NCBI GenBank assembly: GCA_964057225.1
Contig: OZ059895.1
Location: 9,486,001-9,550,000 of the forward strand
Length of the DNA: 64,000 bases
Source: Auanema rhodensis
Lineage: Eukaryota > Nematoda > Chromadorea > Rhabditida > Rhabditidae
Reading direction: 5' to 3'
This document shows positions 36,181 to 50,800 of this stretch, one piece after another. Position numbers and translations under genes: made by a program. The notes below the pieces were generated by a model that saw only the letters and a list, made by a program, of their open reading frames with translations, searched no databases and was not told the origin of the DNA. Each line of letters begins with the position of its first letter. The stretch's first letter is position 1.

Positions 36181-38834
36181 TCATGTTTCAGTTTTTTAGC
36201 ATCACAATATTGAAATTTGAATGTTTTTTAATGATTAAAAATTTAAAAAATGAATTTATGAAATAATGGTAGAAATATAAAATTGTTTAAAATATGGAAT
36301 TAAATAAAATAGATGAAGTGAACTTGCTTGGAAAATAAAATCAGTTTCATGTTTCAGTTTTTGAGCATCACAATATTGAAATTTAAATGTTTTTTAATGA
36401 TTAAAAATCTAAAAAACGAAATTATGAAATAGTGGTAGAAATATAAAATTGTTTAAAATATGGAATTAAATAAAATAGATGAAGTGAACTTGCTTGGAAA
36501 ATATAAATCAGTTTCATGTTTCAATTTTTGAGCATCACAATATTGAAATTTAAATGTTTTTTAATGATTAAAAATTTGAAAAATGAAATTATGAAATAGT
36601 GGTAGAAATATAAAATTGTTTAAAATATGGAATTAAATAAAATAGATGGAGTGAAATTGCTTGGAAAATATAAATCAGTTTCATGTTTCAATTTTTGAGC
36701 ATCACAATATTGAAATTTAAATGTTTTTTAATGATTAAAAATTTAAAAAATGAAATTATGAAATAGTGGTAGAAATATAAAATTGTTTAAAATATGGAAT
36801 TAAATAAAATAGATGAAGTGAACTTGCTTGGAAAATATAAATCAGTTTCATGTTTCAGTTTTTGAGCATCACAATATTGAAATTTAAATGTTTTTTAATG
36901 ATTAAAAATCTAAAAAACGAAATTATGAAATAGTGGTAGAAATATAAAATTGTTTAAAATATGGAATTAAATAAAATAGATGAAGTGAACTTGCTTGGAA
37001 AATATAAATCAGTTTCATGTTTCAATTTTTGAGCATCACAATATTGAAATTTAAATGTTTTTTAATGATTAAAAATTTGAAAAATGAAATTATGAAATAG
37101 TGGTAGAAATATAAAATTGTTAAAATATGGAATTAAATAAAATAGATGGAGTGAAATTGCTTGGAAAATATAAATCAGTTTCATGTTTCAATTTTTGAGC
37201 ATCACAATATTGAAATTTAAATGTTTTTTAATGATTGAAAATTTAAAAAATGAAATTATGAAATAGTGGTAGAAATATAAAATTGTTTAAAATATGGAAT
37301 TAAATAAAATAGATGGAGTGAACTTGCTTGGAAAATATAAATCAGTTTCATGTTTAAATTTTTGAGCATCACAATATTGAAATTTAAATGTTTTTTAATG
37401 ATTAAAAATCTAAAAAATGAAATTATGAAATAGTGGTAGAAATATAAAATTGTTTAAAATATGGAATTAAATAAAATAGATGGAGTGAAATTGCTTGGAA
37501 AATATGAATCAGTTTCATGTTTCAGTTTTTGAGCATCACAATATTGAAATTTGAATGTTTTTTTAATGATTAAAAATTTAAAAAATGAAATTATGAAATA
37601 GTGGTAGAAATATAAAATTGTTTAAAATATGGAATTGAATAAAATAGATGGAGTGAAATTGCTTGGAAAATATAAATCAGTTTCATGTTTCAGTTTTTGA
37701 GCATCACAATATTGAAATTTAAATGTTTTTTAATGATTAAAAATCTAAAAAATGAAATTATGAAATAGTGGTAGAAATATAAAATTGTTTAAAATATGGA
37801 ATTAAATAAAATAGATGGAGTGAAATTGCTTGGAAAATATGAATCAGTTTCATGTTTCAGTTTTTGAGCATCACAATATTGAAATTTAAATGTTTTTTAA
37901 TGATTAAAAATTTAAAAAATGAAATTATGAAATAATGGTAGAAATATAAAATTGTTTAAAATATGGAATTAAATAAAATAGATGGAGTGAAATTGCTTGG
38001 AAAATATAAATCAGTTTCATGTTTCAGTTTTTGAGCATCACAATATTGAAATTTAAATGTTTTTTAATGATTAAAAATTTAAAAAATGAAATTATGAAAT
38101 AGTGGTAGAAATATAAAATTGTTTAAAATATGGAATTAAATAAAATAGATGGAGTGAAATTGCTTGGAAAATATAAATCATTTTCGAATAAAATAGATGA
38201 AGTGAACTTGCTTGGAAAATATAAATCAGTTTCATGTTTTAGTTTTTGAGCATCACAATATTGAAATTTAAATGTTTTTTAATGATTAAAAATTTAAAAA
38301 ATGAAATTATGAAATAATGGTAGAAATATAAAATTGTTTAAAATATGGAATTAAATAAAATAGATGGAGTGAAATTGCTTGGAAAATATAAATCAGTTTC
38401 ATGTTTCAGTTTTTGAGCATCACAATATTGAAATTTAAATGTTTTTTAATGATTAAAAATTTAAAAAATGAAATTATGAAATAATGGTAGAAATATAAAA
38501 TTGTTTAAAATATGGAATTAAATAAAATAGATGGAGTGAAATTGCTTGGAAAATATAAATCAGTTTCATGTTTCAGTTTTTGAGCATCACAATATTGAAA
38601 TTTAAATGTTTTTTAATGATTAAAAATTTAAAAAATGAAATTATGAAATAATGGTAGAAATATAAAATTGTTTAAAATATGGAATTAAATAAAATAGATG
38701 GAGTGAAATTGCTTGGAAAATATAAATCAGTTTCATGTTTTAGTTTTTGAGCATCACAATATTGAAATTTAAATGTTTTTTAATGATTAAAAATTTGAAA
38801 AATGAAATTATGAAATAGTGGTAGAAATATAAAA
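36181..38834 (+). repeat. Satellite DNA array, transition between HOR families
   Basis: These are ordinary 167-bp monomers without a clear long period. Single-copy small changes include a two-base loss in gaaaataaaatcag near 36335 and a one-base loss in attgttaaaatatgg near 37118. A lone cattttcg junction occurs at 38185, here with the ordinary cttggaaaat rather than cttgtaaaat. No gene or other element is visible. Confidence 0.85.
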
Positions 38835-41800
38835 TTGTCTAAAATATGGAATTAAATAAAATAGATGGAGTGAAATTGCTTGGAAAATATAAATCAGTTT
38901 CATGTTTCAGTTTTTGAGCATCACAATATTGAAATTTAAATGTTTTTTAATGATTAAAAATTTAAAAAATGAAATTATGAAATAATGGTAGAAATATAAA
39001 ATTGTTTAAAATATGGAATTAAATAAAATAGATGGAGTGAAATTGCTTGGAAAATATAAATCAGTTTCATGTTTCAGTTTTTAAGCATCACAATATTGAA
39101 ATTTGAATGTTTTTTTAATGATTAAAAATTTAAAAAATGAAATTATGAAATAGTGGTAGAAATATAAAATTGTTTAAAATATGGAATTAAATAAAATAGA
39201 TGGAGTGAAATTGCTTGGGAAATATAAATCAGTTCCATGTTTCAATTTTTGAGCATCACAATATTGAAATTTAAATGTTTTTTAATGATTAAAAATTTAA
39301 AAAATGAAATTATGAAATAGTGGTAGAAAAATAAAATTGTTTAAAAAATATGGAATTAAATAAAATAGATGGAGTGAAATTGCTTGTTAAATATAAATCA
39401 TTTTCATGTTTCAGTTTTTAAGCATCACAATATTGAAATTTGAATGTTTTTTTAATGATTAAAAATTTAAAAAATGAAATTATGAAATAGTGGTAGAAAT
39501 ATAAAATTGTTTAAAATATGGAATTAAATAAAATAGATGGAGTGAAATTGCTTGGGAAATATAAATCAGTTCCATGTTTCAATTTTTGAGCATCACAATA
39601 TTGAAATTTAAATGTTTTTTAATGATTAAAAATTTAAAAAATGAAATTATGAAATAGTGGTAGAAATATAAAATTGTTTAAAAAATATGGAATTAAATAA
39701 AATAGATGGAGTGAAATTGCTTGTAAAATATAAATCATTTTCGAATAAAATAGATGAAGTGAACTTGCTTGGAAAATATAAATCAGTTTCATGTTTTAGT
39801 TTTTGAGCATCACAATATTGAAATTTAAATGTTTTTTAATGATTAAAAATTTAAAAAATGAAATTATGAAATAGTGGTAGAAATATAAAATTGTTTAAAA
39901 TATGGAATTAAATAAAATAGATGTAGTGAACTTGCTTGGAAAATATAAATCAGTTTCATGTTTCAGTTTTTGAGCATCACAATATTGAAATTTAAATGTT
40001 TTTTAATGATTAAAAATTTAAAAAATGAAATTATGAAATAGTGGTAGAAATATAAAAATGTTTAAAATATGGAATTAAATAAAATAGATGGAGTGAAATT
40101 GCTTGGAAAATATAAATCAGTTTCATGTTTCAGTTTTTGAGCATCACAATATTGAAGTTTGAATGTTTTTTAATGATTAAAAATTTAAAAAATGAAATTA
40201 TGAAATAATGGTAGAAATATAAAATTGTTTAAAATATGGAATTGAATAAAATAGATGAAGTGAACTTGCTTGGAAAATATGAATCAGTTTCATGTTTTAG
40301 TTTTTGAGCATCACAATATTGAAATTTAAATGTTTTTTAATGATTAAAAATTTAAAAAATGAAATTATGAAATAGTGGTAGAAATATAAAATTGTTTAAA
40401 ATATGGAATTGAATAAAATAGATGAAGTGAAATTGCTTGGAAAATATAAATCAGTTTCATGTTTCAGTTTTTGAGCATCACAATATTGAAATTTGAATGT
40501 TTTTTAATGATTAAAAATTTAAAAAATGAATTTATGAAATAATGGTAGAAATATAAAATTGTTTAAAATATGGAATTGAATAAAATAGATGAAGTGAACT
40601 TGCTTGGAAAATATAAATCAGTTTCATGTTTCAGTTTTTGAGCATCACAATATTGAAATTTAAATGTTTTTTAATGATTAAAAATTTAAAAAATGAAATT
40701 ATGAAATAGTGGTAGAAATATAAAATTGTTTAAAATATGGAATTGAATAAAATAGATGAAGTGAAATTGCTTGGAAAATATAAATCAGTTTCATGTTTCA
40801 GTTTTTGAGCATCACAATATTGAAATTTGAATGTTTTTTAATGATTAAAAATTTAAAAAATGAATTTATGAAATAATGGTAGAAATATAAAATTGTTTAA
40901 AATATGGAATTGAATAAAATAGATGAAGTGAACTTGCTTGGAAAATATAAATCAGTTTCATGTTTTAGTTTTTGAGCATCACAATATTGAAATTTAAATG
41001 TTTTTTAATGATTAAAAATTTAAAAAATGAAATTATGAAATAGTGGTAGAAATATAAAATTGTTTAAAATATGGAATTGAATAAAATAGATGAAGTGAAA
41101 TTGCTTGGAAAATATAAATCAGTTTCATGTTTCAGTTTTTGAGCATCACAATATTGAAATTTGAATGTTTTTTAATGATTAAAAATTTAAAAAATGAATT
41201 TATGAAATAATGGTAGAAATATAAAATTGTTTAAAATATGGAATTGAATAAAATAGATGAAGTGAACTTGCTTGGAAAATATAAATCAGTTTCATGTTTC
41301 AGTTTTTGAGCATCACAATATTGAAATTTAAATGTTTTTTAATGATTAAAAATTTAAAAAATGAAATTATGAAATAATGGTAGAAATATAAAATTGTTTA
41401 AAATATGGAATTAAATAAAATAGATGGAGTGAAATTGCTTGGAAAATATTAATCAGTTTCATGTTTCAGTTTTTGAGCATCACAATATTGAAATTTAAAT
41501 GTTTTTTAATGATTAAAAATTTAAAAAATGAAATTATGAAATAGTGGTAGAAATATAAAATTGTTTAAAAAATATGGAATTAAATAAAATAGATGGAGTG
41601 AAATTGCTTGTAAAATATAAATCATTTTCGAATAAAATAGATGAAGTGAACTTGCTTGGAAAATATAAATCAGTTTCATGTTTTAGTTTTTGAGCATCAC
41701 AATATTGAAATTTAAATGTTTTTTAATGATTAAAAATTTAAAAAATGAAATTATGAAATAGTGGTAGAAATATAAAATTGTTTAAAATATGGAATTAAAT

Positions 41801-44800
41801 AAAATAGATGTAGTGAACTTGCTTGGAAAATATAAATCAGTTTCATGTTTCAGTTTTTGAGCATCACAATATTGAAATTTAAATGTTTTTTAATGATTAA
41901 AAATTTAAAAAATGAAATTATGAAATAGTGGTAGAAATATAAAAATGTTTAAAATATGGAATTAAATAAAATAGATGGAGTGAAATTGCTTGGAAAATAT
42001 AAATCAGTTTCATGTTTCAGTTTTTGAGCATCACAATATTGAAGTTTGAATGTTTTTTAATGATTAAAAATTTAAAAAATGAAATTATGAAATAATGGTA
42101 GAAATATAAAATTGTTTAAAATATGGAATTGAATAAAATAGATGAAGTGAACTTGCTTGGAAAATATGAATCAGTTTCATGTTTTAGTTTTTGAGCATCA
42201 CAATATTGAAATTTAAATGTTTTTTAATGATTAAAAATTTAAAAAATGAAATTATGAAATAGTGGTAGAAATATAAAATTGTTTAAAATATGGAATTGAA
42301 TAAAATAGATGAAGTGAAATTGCTTGGAAAATATAAATCAGTTTCATGTTTCAGTTTTTGAGCATCACAATATTGAAATTTGAATGTTTTTTAATGATTA
42401 AAAATTTAAAAAATGAATTTATGAAATAATGGTAGAAATATAAAATTGTTTAAAATATGGAATTGAATAAAATAGATGAAGTGAACTTGCTTGGAAAATA
42501 TAAATCAGTTTCATGTTTCAGTTTTTGAGCATCACAATATTGAAATTTAAATGTTTTTTAATGATTAAAAATTTAAAAAATGAAATTATGAAATAGTGGT
42601 AGAAATATAAAATTGTTTAAAATATGGAATTGAATAAAATAGATGAAGTGAAATTGCTTGGAAAATATAAATCAGTTTCATGTTTCAGTTTTTGAGCATC
42701 ACAATATTGAAATTTGAATGTTTTTTAATGATTAAAAATTTAAAAAATGAATTTATGAAATAATGGTAGAAATATAAAATTGTTTAAAATATGGAATTGA
42801 ATAAAATAGATGAAGTGAACTTGCTTGGAAAATATAAATCAGTTTCATGTTTTAGTTTTTGAGCATCACAATATTGAAATTTAAATGTTTTTTAATGATT
42901 AAAAATTTAAAAAATGAAATTATGAAATAGTGGTAGAAATATAAAATTGTTTAAAATATGGAATTGAATAAAATAGATGAAGTGAAATTGCTTGGAAAAT
43001 ATAAATCAGTTTCATGTTTCAGTTTTTGAGCATCACAATATTGAAATTTGAATGTTTTTTAATGATTAAAAATTTAAAAAATGAATTTATGAAATAATGG
43101 TAGAAATATAAAATTGTTTAAAATATGGAATTGAATAAAATAGATGAAGTGAACTTGCTTGGAAAATATAAATCAGTTTCATGTTTCAGTTTTTGAGCAT
43201 CACAATATTGAAATTTAAATGTTTTTTAATGATTAAAAATTTAAAAAATGAAATTATGAAATAATGGTAGAAATATAAAATTGTTTAAAATATGGAATTA
43301 AATAAAATAGATGGAGTGAAATTGCTTGGAAAATATTAATCAGTTTCATGTTTCAGTTTTTGAGCATCACAATATTGAAATTTAAATGTTTTTTAATGAT
43401 TAAAAATTTAAAAAATGAAATTATGAAATAGTGGTAGAAATATAAAATTGTTTAAAATATGGAATTAAATAAAATAGATGGAGTGAAATTGCTTGGAAAA
43501 TATAAATCAGTTTCATGTTTCAGTTTTTAAGCATCACAATATTGAAATTTGAATGTTTTTTTAATGATTAAAAATTTAAAAAATGAAATTATGAAATAGT
43601 GGTAGAAATATAAAATTGTTTAAAATATGGAATTAAATAAAATAGATGAAGTGAACTTGCTTGGAAAATATGAATCAGTTTCATGTTTCAGTTTTTGAGC
43701 ATCACAATATTGAAATTTAAATGTTTTTTAATGATTAAAAATTTAAAAAATGAAATTATGAAATAATGGTAGAAATATAAAATTGTTTAAAATATGGAAT
43801 TAAATAAAATAGATGGAGTGAAATTGCTTGCAAAATATAAATCAGTTTCATGTTTCAGTTTTTGAGCATCACAATATTGAAATTTGAATGTTTTTTTAAT
43901 GATTAAAAATTTAAAAAATGAAATTATGAAATAGTGGTAGAAATATAAAATTGTTTAAAATATGGAATTAAATAAAATAGATGGAGTGAAATTGCTTGGA
44001 AAATATAAATCAGTTTCATGTTTTAGTTTTTGAGCATCACAATATTGAAATTTAAATGTTTTTTAATGATTAAAAATTTAAAAAATGAAATTATGAAATA
44101 GTGGTAGAAATATAAAATTGTTTAAAATATGGAATTGAATAAAATAGATGAAGTGAAATTGCTTGGAAAATATAAATCAGTTTCATGTTTCAGTTTTTGA
44201 GCATCACAATATTGAAATTTGAATGTTTTTTAATGATTAAAAATTTAAAAAATGAATTTATGAAATAATGGTAGAAATATAAAATTGTTTAAAATATGGA
44301 ATTGAATAAAATAGATGAAGTGAACTTGCTTGGAAAATATAAATCAGTTTCATGTTTCAGTTTTTGAGCATCACAATATTGAAATTTAAATGTTTTTTAA
44401 TGATTAAAAATTTAAAAAATGAAATTATGAAATAATGGTAGAAATATAAAATTGTTTAAAATATGGAATTAAATAAAATAGATGGAGTGAAATTGCTTGG
44501 AAAATATAAATCAGTTTCATGTTTCAGTTTTTAAGCATCACAATATTGAAATTTGAATGTTTTTTTAATGATTAAAAATTTAAAAAATGAAATTATGAAA
44601 TAGTGGTAGAAATATAAAATTGTTTGAAATATGGAATTAAATAAAATAGATGAAGTGAAATTGCTTGGAAAATATAAATCAGTTTCATGTTTCAGTTCTT
44701 GAGCATCACAATATTGAAATTTAAATGTTTTTTAATGATTAAAAATTTAAAAAATGAAATTATGAAATAGTGGTAGAAATATAAAATTGTTTAAAATATG

Positions 44801-47800
44801 GAATTGAATAAAATAGATGAAGTGAACTTGCTTGGAAAATATAAATCAGTTTCATGTTTCAGTTTTTGAGCATCACAATATTGAAATTTAAATGTTTTTT
44901 AATGATTAAAAATTTAAAAAATGAAATTATGAAATAATGGTAGAAATATAAAATTGTTTAAAATATGGAATTAAATAAAATAGATGGAGTGAAATTGCTT
45001 GGAAAATATAAATCAGTTTCATGTTTCAGTTTTTAAGCATCACAATATTGAAATTTGAATGTTTTTTTAATGATTAAAAATTTAAAAAATGAAATTATGA
45101 AATAGTGGTAGAAATATAAAATTGTTTGAAATATGGAATTAAATAAAATAGATGAAGTGAAATTGCTTGGAAAATATAAATCAGTTTCATGTTTCAGTTC
45201 TTGAGCATCACAATATTGAAATTTAAATGTTTTTTAATGATTAAAAATTTAAAAAATGAAATTATGAAATAGTGGTAGAAATATAAAACTGTTTAAAATA
45301 TGGAATTAAATAAAATAGATGGAGTGAAATTGCTTGGAAAATATGAATCAGTTTCATGTTTCAGTTTTTGAGCATCACAATATTGAAATTTAAATGTTTT
45401 TTAATGATTAAAAATTTAAAAAATGAAATTATGAAATAATGGTAGAAATATAAAATTGTTTAAAATATGGAATTAAATAAAATAGATGGAGTGAAATTGC
45501 TTGGAAAATATAAATCAGTTTCATGTTTCAGTTTTTAAGCATCACAATATTGAAATTTGAATGTTTTTTTAATGATTAAAAATTTAAAAAATGAAATTAT
45601 GAAATAATGGTAGAAATATAAAATTGTTTAAAATATGGAATTAAATAAAATAGATGGAGTGAAATTGCTTGGAAAATATAAATCAGTTTCATGTTTTAGT
45701 TTTTGAGCATCACAATATTGAAATTTAAATGTTTTTTAATGATTAAAAATTTGAAAAATGAAATTATGAAATAGTGGTAGAAATATAAAATTGTCTAAAA
45801 TATGGAATTAAATAAAATAGATGGAGTGAAATTGCTTGGAAAATATAAATCAGTTTCATGTTTCAGTTTTTGAGCATCACAATATTGAAATTTAAATGTT
45901 TTTTAATGATTAAAAATTTAAAAAATGAAATTATGAAATAATGGTAGAAATATAAAATTGTTTAAAATATGGAATTAAATAAAATAGATGGAGTGAAATT
46001 GCTTGGAAAATATAAATCAGTTTCATGTTTCAGTTTTTAAGCATCACAATATTGAAATTTGAATGTTTTTTTAATGATTAAAAATTTGAAAAATGAAATT
46101 ATGAAATAGTGGTAGAAATATAAAATTGTTTAAAATATGGAATTAAATAAAATAGATGGAGTGAAATTGCTTGGGAAATATAAATCAGTTCCATGTTTCA
46201 ATTTTTGAGCATCACAATATTGAAATTTAAATGTTTTTTAATGATTAAAAATTTAAAAAATGAAATTATGAAATAGTGGTAGAAAAATAAAATTGTTTAA
46301 AAAATATGGAATTAAATAAAATAGATGGAGTGAAATTGCTTGTTAAATATAAATCATTTTCATGTTTCAGTTTTTAAGCATCACAATATTGAAATTTGAA
46401 TGTTTTTTTAATGATTAAAAATTTAAAAAATGAAATTATGAAATAGTGGTAGAAATATAAAATTGTTTAAAATATGGAATTAAATAAAATAGATGGAGTG
46501 AAATTGCTTGGGAAATATAAATCAGTTCCATGTTTCAATTTTTGAGCATCACAATATTGAAATTTAAATGTTTTTTAATGATTAAAAATTTAAAAAATGA
46601 AATTATGAAATAGTGGTAGAAATATAAAATTGTTTAAAAAATATGGAATTAAATAAAATAGATGGAGTGAAATTGCTTGTAAAATATAAATCATTTTCGA
46701 ATAAAATAGATGAAGTGAACTTGCTTGGAAAATATAAATCAGTTTCATGTTTTAGTTTTTGAGCATCACAATATTGAAATTTAAATGTTTTTTAATGATT
46801 AAAAATTTAAAAAATGAAATTATGAAATAGTGGTAGAAATATAAAATTGTTTAAAATATGGAATTAAATAAAATAGATGTAGTGAACTTGCTTGGAAAAT
46901 ATAAATCAGTTTCATGTTTCAGTTTTTGAGCATCACAATATTGAAATTTAAATGTTTTTTAATGATTAAAAATTTAAAAAATGAAATTATGAAATAGTGG
47001 TAGAAATATAAAAATGTTTAAAATATGGAATTAAATAAAATAGATGGAGTGAAATTGCTTGGAAAATATAAATCAGTTTCATGTTTCAGTTTTTGAGCAT
47101 CACAATATTGAAGTTTGAATGTTTTTTAATGATTAAAAATTTAAAAAATGAAATTATGAAATAATGGTAGAAATATAAAATTGTTTAAAATATGGAATTG
47201 AATAAAATAGATGAAGTGAACTTGCTTGGAAAATATGAATCAGTTTCATGTTTTAGTTTTTGAGCATCACAATATTGAAATTTAAATGTTTTTTAATGAT
47301 TAAAAATTTAAAAAATGAAATTATGAAATAGTGGTAGAAATATAAAATTGTTTAAAATATGGAATTGAATAAAATAGATGAAGTGAAATTGCTTGGAAAA
47401 TATAAATCAGTTTCATGTTTCAGTTTTTGAGCATCACAATATTGAAATTTGAATGTTTTTTAATGATTAAAAATTTAAAAAATGAATTTATGAAATAATG
47501 GTAGAAATATAAAATTGTTTAAAATATGGAATTGAATAAAATAGATGAAGTGAACTTGCTTGGAAAATATAAATCAGTTTCATGTTTCAGTTTTTGAGCA
47601 TCACAATATTGAAATTTAAATGTTTTTTAATGATTAAAAATTTAAAAAATGAAATTATGAAATAGTGGTAGAAATATAAAATTGTTTAAAATATGGAATT
47701 GAATAAAATAGATGAAGTGAAATTGCTTGGAAAATATAAATCAGTTTCATGTTTCAGTTTTTGAGCATCACAATATTGAAATTTGAATGTTTTTTAATGA

Positions 47801-50800
47801 TTAAAAATTTAAAAAATGAATTTATGAAATAATGGTAGAAATATAAAATTGTTTAAAATATGGAATTGAATAAAATAGATGAAGTGAACTTGCTTGGAAA
47901 ATATAAATCAGTTTCATGTTTTAGTTTTTGAGCATCACAATATTGAAATTTAAATGTTTTTTAATGATTAAAAATTTAAAAAATGAAATTATGAAATAGT
48001 GGTAGAAATATAAAATTGTTTAAAATATGGAATTGAATAAAATAGATGAAGTGAAATTGCTTGGAAAATATAAATCAGTTTCATGTTTCAGTTTTTGAGC
48101 ATCACAATATTGAAATTTGAATGTTTTTTAATGATTAAAAATTTAAAAAATGAATTTATGAAATAATGGTAGAAATATAAAATTGTTTAAAATATGGAAT
48201 TGAATAAAATAGATGAAGTGAACTTGCTTGGAAAATATAAATCAGTTTCATGTTTCAGTTTTTGAGCATCACAATATTGAAATTTAAATGTTTTTTAATG
48301 ATTAAAAATTTAAAAAATGAAATTATGAAATAATGGTAGAAATATAAAATTGTTTAAAATATGGAATTAAATAAAATAGATGGAGTGAAATTGCTTGGAA
48401 AATATTAATCAGTTTCATGTTTCAGTTTTTGAGCATCACAATATTGAAATTTAAATGTTTTTTAATGATTAAAAATTTAAAAAATGAAATTATGAAATAG
48501 TGGTAGAAATATAAAATTGTTTAAAATATGGAATTAAATAAAATAGATGGAGTGAAATTGCTTGGAAAATATAAATCAGTTTCATGTTTCAGTTTTTAAG
48601 CATCACAATATTGAAATTTGAATGTTTTTTTAATGATTAAAAATTTAAAAAATGAAATTATGAAATAGTGGTAGAAATATAAAATTGTTTAAAATATGGA
48701 ATTAAATAAAATAGATGAAGTGAACTTGCTTGGAAAATATGAATCAGTTTCATGTTTCAGTTTTTGAGCATCACAATATTGAAATTTAAATGTTTTTTAA
48801 TGATTAAAAATTTAAAAAATGAAATTATGAAATAATGGTAGAAATATAAAATTGTTTAAAATATGGAATTAAATAAAATAGATGGAGTGAAATTGCTTGC
48901 AAAATATAAATCAGTTTCATGTTTCAGTTTTTGAGCATCACAATATTGAAATTTGAATGTTTTTTTAATGATTAAAAATTTAAAAAATGAAATTATGAAA
49001 TAGTGGTAGAAATATAAAATTGTTTAAAATATGGAATTAAATAAAATAGATGGAGTGAAATTGCTTGGAAAATATAAATCAGTTTCATGTTTTAGTTTTT
49101 GAGCATCACAATATTGAAATTTAAATGTTTTTTAATGATTAAAAATTTAAAAAATGAAATTATGAAATAGTGGTAGAAATATAAAATTGTTTAAAATATG
49201 GAATTGAATAAAATAGATGAAGTGAAATTGCTTGGAAAATATAAATCAGTTTCATGTTTCAGTTTTTGAGCATCACAATATTGAAATTTGAATGTTTTTT
49301 AATGATTAAAAATTTAAAAAATGAATTTATGAAATAATGGTAGAAATATAAAATTGTTTAAAATATGGAATTGAATAAAATAGATGAAGTGAACTTGCTT
49401 GGAAAATATAAATCAGTTTCATGTTTCAGTTTTTGAGCATCACAATATTGAAATTTAAATGTTTTTTAATGATTAAAAATTTAAAAAATGAAATTATGAA
49501 ATAATGGTAGAAATATAAAATTGTTTAAAATATGGAATTAAATAAAATAGATGGAGTGAAATTGCTTGGAAAATATAAATCAGTTTCATGTTTCAGTTTT
49601 TAAGCATCACAATATTGAAATTTGAATGTTTTTTTAATGATTAAAAATTTAAAAAATGAAATTATGAAATAGTGGTAGAAATATAAAATTGTTTGAAATA
49701 TGGAATTAAATAAAATAGATAAAGTGAAATTGCTTGGAAAATATAAATCAGTTTCATGTTTCAGTTCTTGAGCATCACAATATTGAAATTTAAATGTTTT
49801 TTAATGATTAAAAATTTAAAAAATGAAATTATGAAATAGTGGTAGAAATATAAAATTGTTTAAAATATGGAATTGAATAAAATAGATGAAGTGAACTTGC
49901 TTGGAAAATATAAATCAGTTTCATGTTTCAGTTTTTGAGCATCACAATATTGAAATTTAAATGTTTTTTAATGATTAAAAATTTAAAAAATGAAATTATG
50001 AAATAATGGTAGAAATATAAAATTGTTTAAAATATGGAATTAAATAAAATAGATGGAGTGAAATTGCTTGGAAAATATAAATCAGTTTCATGTTTCAGTT
50101 TTTAAGCATCACAATATTGAAATTTGAATGTTTTTTTAATGATTAAAAATTTAAAAAATGAAATTATGAAATAGTGGTAGAAATATAAAATTGTTTGAAA
50201 TATGGAATTAAATAAAATAGATGAAGTGAAATTGCTTGGAAAATATAAATCAGTTTCATGTTTCAGTTCTTGAGCATCACAATATTGAAATTTAAATGTT
50301 TTTTAATGATTAAAAATTTAAAAAATGAAATTATGAAATAGTGGTAGAAATATAAAACTGTTTAAAATATGGAATTAAATAAAATAGATGGAGTGAAATT
50401 GCTTGGAAAATATGAATCAGTTTCATGTTTCAGTTTTTGAGCATCACAATATTGAAATTTAAATGTTTTTTAATGATTAAAAATTTAAAAAATGAAATTA
50501 TGAAATAATGGTAGAAATATAAAATTGTTTAAAATATGGAATTAAATAAAATAGATGGAGTGAAATTGCTTGGAAAATATAAATCAGTTTCATGTTTCAG
50601 TTTTTAAGCATCACAATATTGAAATTTGAATGTTTTTTTAATGATTAAAAATTTAAAAAATGAAATTATGAAATAATGGTAGAAATATAAAATTGTTTAA
50701 AATATGGAATTAAATAAAATAGATGGAGTGAAATTGCTTGGAAAATATAAATCAGTTTCATGTTTTAGTTTTTGAGCATCACAATATTGAAATTTAAATG